Assembly: GCA_964440345.1 (NCBI GenBank)
Contig: CAYTSA010000088.1
Location: 1 to 17,090, forward strand
Length of the DNA: 17,090 nucleotides
Direction: 5' to 3'
DNA from: CAYTSA01 sp964440345
GTDB lineage: Bacteria; Desulfobacterota; Desulfovibrionia; Desulfovibrionales; Desulfovibrionaceae
The position numbers were made by a program, and so were the translations under genes. The notes below the pieces were generated by a model. The model was not told where the DNA came from, ran no database searches, and saw only the letters and a list, made by a program, of their open reading frames with translations. Below, one piece after another: positions 14,371 to 17,090 of the stretch; within the stretch, counting starts at the first letter, position 1; each line of letters starts with the position of its first letter.

Positions 14371-14988
14371 TCAGGCCACGGCCGGCAACCAGACTTGTAG
14401 CATTGTTCCGTCTGTTCGCAGGTCAGCGCCCATGTCGTCGGCCAGCTCCCGGGTTATGGCGTCTGGAAACGACGCCGGCAGGGGATTCCCGGTCCAACTG
14501 AAGCTGAAGCTGGCCATGGCGTCCTCCAGCTCTACGGACAGTTGCACAGTCTGGCCCATGTGCGCCGCGTCCACCACATACTCCAGGCTAGCGCTCAGCA
14601 GGTGCAGCAGAGGAAAGGGCAGCCCGGCCACAGTGACGGCCTTCTTCAGAGGCTCCCACTGCAGGGATACGCCGCGGCAGTCCGCCGCGCGCTTGCCAAA
14701 GCTTGTCAGTAGGTGCATGGCTTCTGCTGCGTTAGTGGCGAGCGATTCCGCCGCAAAACTGCGCATGAAGCTGTTCAGGTTCATGGCCATGGCCCGGCCC
14801 CGGGCCGCGCTGTCTTGCAGGTCGGCGATAACGCGGCGTTCGCCCTCGCTGCAATCCTTGCAATCCACAGCCATATCCGCCGTCACGTGCTCCATGTGCT
14901 CCAGCAGTTTTCGCAGCTCATGCGAGGCCCCAGCCGCTGTTCTGGCCATGAAATGCAGTTCGCCTTCCAATAGGGCAGGTGTCTTCAT
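14371..14988 (-). CDS. Degenerate histidine-kinase-like protein
   Basis: A 205-aa soluble protein laid out like the catalytic core of a sensor kinase. Residues 10-85 are helical, with an H-box-like GASHELRKLLEHM (20-32, candidate H23) and a second helix ending SAARGRAMAMNLNSFMRSF, as in DHp domains. Residues 105-205 follow the strand-helix pattern of an HATPase domain (GVSLQW, then LPFPLLHLLSASLEYVVDAA, then LQVWLPAV). The N-box asparagine that holds Mg-ATP is missing (EYVVDAA), and the G-boxes are poor, so kinase activity is doubtful. A ChpT-like histidine phosphotransferase has the same architecture and is one possibility. ATG 14988 lies one base after the amidohydrolase stop, with AAAGGA inside that gene's last codons. 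There is no sensor or receiver domain. Confidence 0.55.
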   Translation of the reverse strand: MKTPALLEGELHFMARTAAGASHELRKLLEHMEHVTADMAVDCKDCSEGERRVIADLQDSAARGRAMAMNLNSFMRSFAAESLATNAAEAMHLLTSFGKRAADCRGVSLQWEPLKKAVTVAGLPFPLLHLLSASLEYVVDAAHMGQTVQLSVELEDAMASFSFSWTGNPLPASFPDAITRELADDMGADLRTDGTMLQVWLPAVA

Positions 14989-14989
14989 A

Positions 14990-16312
14990 TTATTTGGCAA
15001 TCCTTTGCATAATACTGTTCCGCATGGCATCAGCTTCGTCCAGCAGCGCAGCGTAGTCAACGCCCATGAATACGCCTTCACGAAAAATGACCGCCCCGTT
15101 CACCATTGTCAAGACCACTTCCCGGCCTGTGGCGGCGTACACTAGTTGCGATACGGGCTGGTAGACCGGCTGCATATTCGGCGCGCTGGCGTCCAGCAGC
15201 ACGCAGTCCGCGGGCCGGCCCGGCTCCAGGCTCCCCAGCTCGGGCCAGCCTATGGCCCGGGCCGCGTTGCGAGTGGCCGCGTCCAACACGGACTGGGCCT
15301 CCATGCTGGCGGGGTCGCGGTTGACATGCTTGTGCAACAGCGCGCAACTGGTCATTTCCGTGAACATGTTCTGGTTGTTGTTGGAGGCCGGCCCGTCTGT
15401 GCCCAGGCCCACGGGTACGCCCGCGGCAATGAGCTCCGGAACCCGAGCCCCGCCAGAGCAGAGCTTCATGTTCGACTCCGGGCAGTGCGCCACGGAAACG
15501 CCGCGCTCAGCAAAAAGCTGAATCTCCGCTTCGTTCAAGTCCACAGCGTGGACACACAGACTGCGCTCCGTCAGCAGACCCAGCCCGTCGCAATAGGCCA
15601 CGGGCCGTTTGCCGAACATCTCCAGAGACTGCGCCGTCTCGTCTGGGCTTTCAGCCAGGTGTATCTGCCACAGCGCGTCGTATTCTTCGGCCAGGGCAAA
15701 GGTGGTCTGCAGCAAGTCCGGGGAGGTGGTGTACACTGCGTGGGGGCCAATGGCGCAGCGAACAAGCGGATCGTCCCGGTACTCATCGAATCCAGCCCGA
15801 ACCAGTGCAATGGCGCCTTCTCTATCTGGATAAGCCGGCGTAGGGAAGCCGAAAATCCCTTCGCTGACAATGCAGCGCAGGCCCAGTGTTTGGGCGGCCC
15901 GGCCCACTTCTTTGTGCATGAAGTGCATGTCGTTGAAGCAGGTGACGCCCAGGCTGGCCAGCTCAGCACAGCCCAGCAGCGCGCCTAGATGCACGGACTC
16001 GGGCGTGTGTTGTTTTTCCACCGGAAAGATGTACTCCTGCAGCCAGTGCATCAGCTCCAGATCGTCAGCCAGGCCACGCAGCAGCGCCATGGGCGCGTGG
16101 GTGTGGGCGTTGATTAGCCCGGGCGCGAGAATGGACCGGGGCCGGCGGATGGTCTGCGCGGCGTCATAGCCGCTCTGCATATCCGCGGCTGCGCCCAGGG
16201 CTAGCACCGCGCCGTCCTTCACGGCCATGGCCGCGTTCTCCAGTATGGTCCTGTCCTCGTCCTGGGTGATTATCCAGTCAGCGAAAATAATCGTGTCGCA
16301 CACAGTTTTCAT
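14990..16312 (-). CDS. Amidohydrolase, MTA/SAH deaminase type
   Basis: A 440-aa metal-dependent deaminase of the TrzN/AtzA-MtaD branch of the amidohydrolase superfamily. Related enzymes deaminate 5'-methylthioadenosine, S-adenosylhomocysteine or adenosine, which recycles the adenine part of SAM by-products. Ligands and catalytic residues are visible: H70 and H72 in NAHTHAPM, H218 and E221 in IHLAESPDE, H255 in CVHAVDL and D306 in GTDGPASNNN. The order is as expected for a TIM barrel with an N- and C-terminal composite domain (DTIIFADWIITQD; LEPGRPADCVLLD). The start is uncertain: ATG 16312 gives the family-like MKTVCDTIIFADW, ATG 16324 is also possible, and neither has a clear Shine-Dalgarno. 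It is the first gene of a two-gene minus-strand operon. Confidence 0.88.
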   Translation of the reverse strand: MKTVCDTIIFADWIITQDEDRTILENAAMAVKDGAVLALGAAADMQSGYDAAQTIRRPRSILAPGLINAHTHAPMALLRGLADDLELMHWLQEYIFPVEKQHTPESVHLGALLGCAELASLGVTCFNDMHFMHKEVGRAAQTLGLRCIVSEGIFGFPTPAYPDREGAIALVRAGFDEYRDDPLVRCAIGPHAVYTTSPDLLQTTFALAEEYDALWQIHLAESPDETAQSLEMFGKRPVAYCDGLGLLTERSLCVHAVDLNEAEIQLFAERGVSVAHCPESNMKLCSGGARVPELIAAGVPVGLGTDGPASNNNQNMFTEMTSCALLHKHVNRDPASMEAQSVLDAATRNAARAIGWPELGSLEPGRPADCVLLDASAPNMQPVYQPVSQLVYAATGREVVLTMVNGAVIFREGVFMGVDYAALLDEADAMRNSIMQRIAK

Positions 16313-16378
16313 GCAGCGCAACATAGCCAAAGGTCAGGCAGGTGGCAATATGGAAAAAATGGCGAAAATTCTTGTCTG

Positions 16379-16399
16379 AATATCTGAAAACAGAATATT
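16379..16399. promoter_or_regulatory. Operator-like dyad between divergent genes
   Basis: AATATCTG (16379-16386), AAAA and CAGAATATT (16391-16399) form a near-symmetric dyad with one extra base on the right arm. It lies in the 157-bp region between the amidohydrolase start (minus) and the HicB-like gene (plus), a natural place for a shared operator. A TATAAT at 16447-16452 has no good -35 partner. Confidence 0.3.
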
Positions 16400-16469
16400 T
16401 TGGGCTATAGCGGAGAATTGTCAGCTGCCAGGCGAAGTGGACTCGTTATAATCCCCAAAGGAGGATGAT

Positions 16470-16682
16470 ATGTGCACGTTCAGAATAGCATACGATGAAA
16501 AACCTGACGGCCGGTGGATTGCCGAAAGAGCGGACATACCTGGCTCCATGGCCTACGGCTCCACCAGGGAATATCTCAAGCGCAAGGCGCAGGGAATTGC
16601 GCTGCACGCCTTGGCTGAACGCATGGAGCATGGCGAGGATATTTCCTGCCTGGACATCATCGCCTATGCCAATGTCGTATGA
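16470..16682 (+). CDS. Solitary HicB-like protein
   Basis: A 70-aa protein with the HicB fold pattern: a first strand (FRIAYDEKPDGRWIAERADIPGSMAYG, 4-30) that matches the HicB consensus of strand, DGxxxA, PG and YG, then a helix of the ALHALAERMEHGED type (44-57). HicB proteins are partners and inhibitors of the mRNA-cutting toxin HicA. Most carry a C-terminal DNA-binding domain, which is absent here. No HicA-like frame is found in the 340 bp downstream or in the 157-bp gap upstream. It may be an orphan antitoxin, a remnant, or a stand-alone HicB-domain protein. AAAGGAGG at 16457-16464 lies 5 nt before ATG 16470, a very strong ribosome site, so it is probably expressed. Confidence 0.72.
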   Translation: MCTFRIAYDEKPDGRWIAERADIPGSMAYGSTREYLKRKAQGIALHALAERMEHGEDISCLDIIAYANVV

Positions 16683-17023
16683 TCTATATTTCGCGGAGAT
16701 GAGGAAGGCGGCTTAAAGGATGTTTGCGCCGGCCAGGTTTTGTCGCGGCGAAAAGTGGTAGCTTATCGAATGAAGATGCGGCAAAATTGAACCAGTCAAA
16801 TTGACGCCAACGCCACGGAGAAATGCACCTTAAAAACGGCAACAAATCTGTCTTGACTTTTCGCGAAGTCCATTATTATATAGTTGAAGAATTTTTTACA
16901 GTCTATTTTAGACTGAAGAAAAGAAAAAGGCAGCTGCTTGGCCACTATTGTATGGTTTTGTTTTCGCTATGTTTTTAGTATCTTACGGTTTTTTTAAAAA
17001 TTTTATTATTTTATATAGTCAAA
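16683..17023. other. AT-rich gene-free spacer next to tRNA-Ser
   Basis: 341 bp without a supportable gene. Only very short frames are present (for example 14 codons from ATG 16671, which ends at 16715). AT content rises sharply from about 16840, unlike the coding DNA to the left. It holds a candidate promoter (16853-16882), a perfect hairpin CAGTCT-ATTTT-AGACTG (16899-16915) and long T and A runs (16988-17013). I see no copy of the tRNA 3' end that would mark an attachment site. Confidence 0.6.
16853..16882 (+). promoter_or_regulatory. Candidate promoter in the AT-rich spacer
   Basis: TTGACT (16853-16858) and TATATA (16877-16882) are 18 bp apart, a good sigma70 match. A transcript would start near 16890 and run through the hairpin at 16899-16915 towards the antisense side of tRNA-Ser. 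No coding sequence follows in the window, so a small RNA is possible. AT-rich DNA yields such matches by chance. Confidence 0.35.
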
Positions 17024-17090
17024 TGGCGGAGAGGGTGGGATTCGAACCCACGTGCCGGCTACTAACCGACAACCCGATTTCGAGTCGGGC
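17024..17090 (-). tRNA. tRNA-Ser(CGA), 3' part, cut by the window end
   Basis: Read on the minus strand from 17090: anticodon stem CCCGA/TCGGG (17085-17089 with 17073-17077) around a 7-nt loop with anticodon CGA (17080-17082), a long variable arm of 21 nt (17052-17072), a T arm GTGGG-TTCGAAT-CCCAC (17035-17051), the 3' acceptor strand CCTCTCC, discriminator G and encoded CCA (17024-17026). The long variable arm and the anticodon identify serine for UCG codons. The D arm and the 5' acceptor strand lie beyond 17090. Confidence 0.93.

Noticed and set aside
16447..16452. Perfect TATAAT before the HicB-like gene
   Set aside because: No -35 box lies at the right distance, and the predicted start would fall within the ribosome site.
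16683..16800. A HicA toxin gene downstream of the HicB-like gene
   Set aside because: Only very short frames are present and none shows the HicA pattern.
16899..16915. Perfect 6-bp hairpin as a terminator for tRNA-Ser or a plus-strand transcript
   Set aside because: No T-tract follows the stem on either strand.
17024..17090. tRNA near a putative selenoprotein: could it be tRNA-Sec (selC)?
   Set aside because: The anticodon is CGA, not TCA, and the variable arm and acceptor strand fit an ordinary tRNA-Ser.
1..17090. CRISPR array, transposase, prophage or secondary-metabolite cluster
   Set aside because: No regularly spaced repeats, no transposase or integrase motif and no phage or synthase domains were seen on either strand.

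Overview
The window looks like chromosomal DNA from a sulfate-reducing deltaproteobacterium of the Desulfovibrionales (Desulfovibrio-like). The grounds are a PxxKW cysteine-rich protein, the gene string prfB / GGDEF / MinD-like ATPase / HU / UshA-like protein / dapF / dapA as I remember it from Desulfovibrio, GC-rich coding DNA, and a TGA codon that is best read as selenocysteine. This placement is by family and gene-order recognition only. Most of the window is housekeeping DNA.

Layout, left to right. Positions 1-340 hold no convincing gene, only palindromic repeats and a strong sigma70-type promoter. Then come, on the + strand, a 91-aa PxxKW protein with a terminator, an M20 metallohydrolase, mnmG (tRNA U34 modification), a membrane-anchored PilZ protein behind its own promoter, a CorC/YbeX-type CBS protein, lnt (apolipoprotein N-acyltransferase), prfB (release factor 2, with an intact programmed +1 frameshift) and a GGDEF diguanylate cyclase. 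A 122-bp imperfect inverted-repeat element separates these from a MinD/FlhG-like ATPase. Next is an HU gene whose 3' end overlaps the start of a putative secreted UshA-like selenoprotein, followed closely by dapF and dapA and then a strong terminator. A small membrane protein has its own extended -10 promoter. It converges, one base apart, on a minus-strand pair: an MTA/SAH-deaminase-type amidohydrolase and a degenerate histidine-kinase-like protein. The right end has a solitary HicB-like gene, about 340 bp of AT-rich DNA without a gene, and the 3' part of a tRNA-Ser(CGA) on the minus strand.

The most interesting locus is 11118-12059. A signal-peptide-bearing frame runs into TGA at 11292-11294 within a Cys-Pro-Thr-(TGA)-Gly-Gly context and continues in the same frame for another 254 codons. 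Similarity to the UshA-like metallophosphatase fold is continuous across the TGA, and a hairpin with a G-rich apical loop starts 6 nt after it, which fits a bacterial SECIS. I therefore annotate a 313-aa selenoprotein with Sec59. The metal ligands of the ancestral phosphatase appear replaced, so it may be a redox protein on a phosphatase scaffold. An ordinary annotation would probably split it at the TGA or start it at GTG 11307.

Functional links: the GGDEF and PilZ proteins are a possible source and receptor of c-di-GMP, and the MinD/FlhG-like ATPase may belong with flagellar control. DapA and DapF serve lysine and peptidoglycan synthesis. mnmG, prfB and the tRNA serve translation. The window carries two kinds of UGA recoding: frameshifting in prfB and probable Sec insertion about 3.5 kb away.
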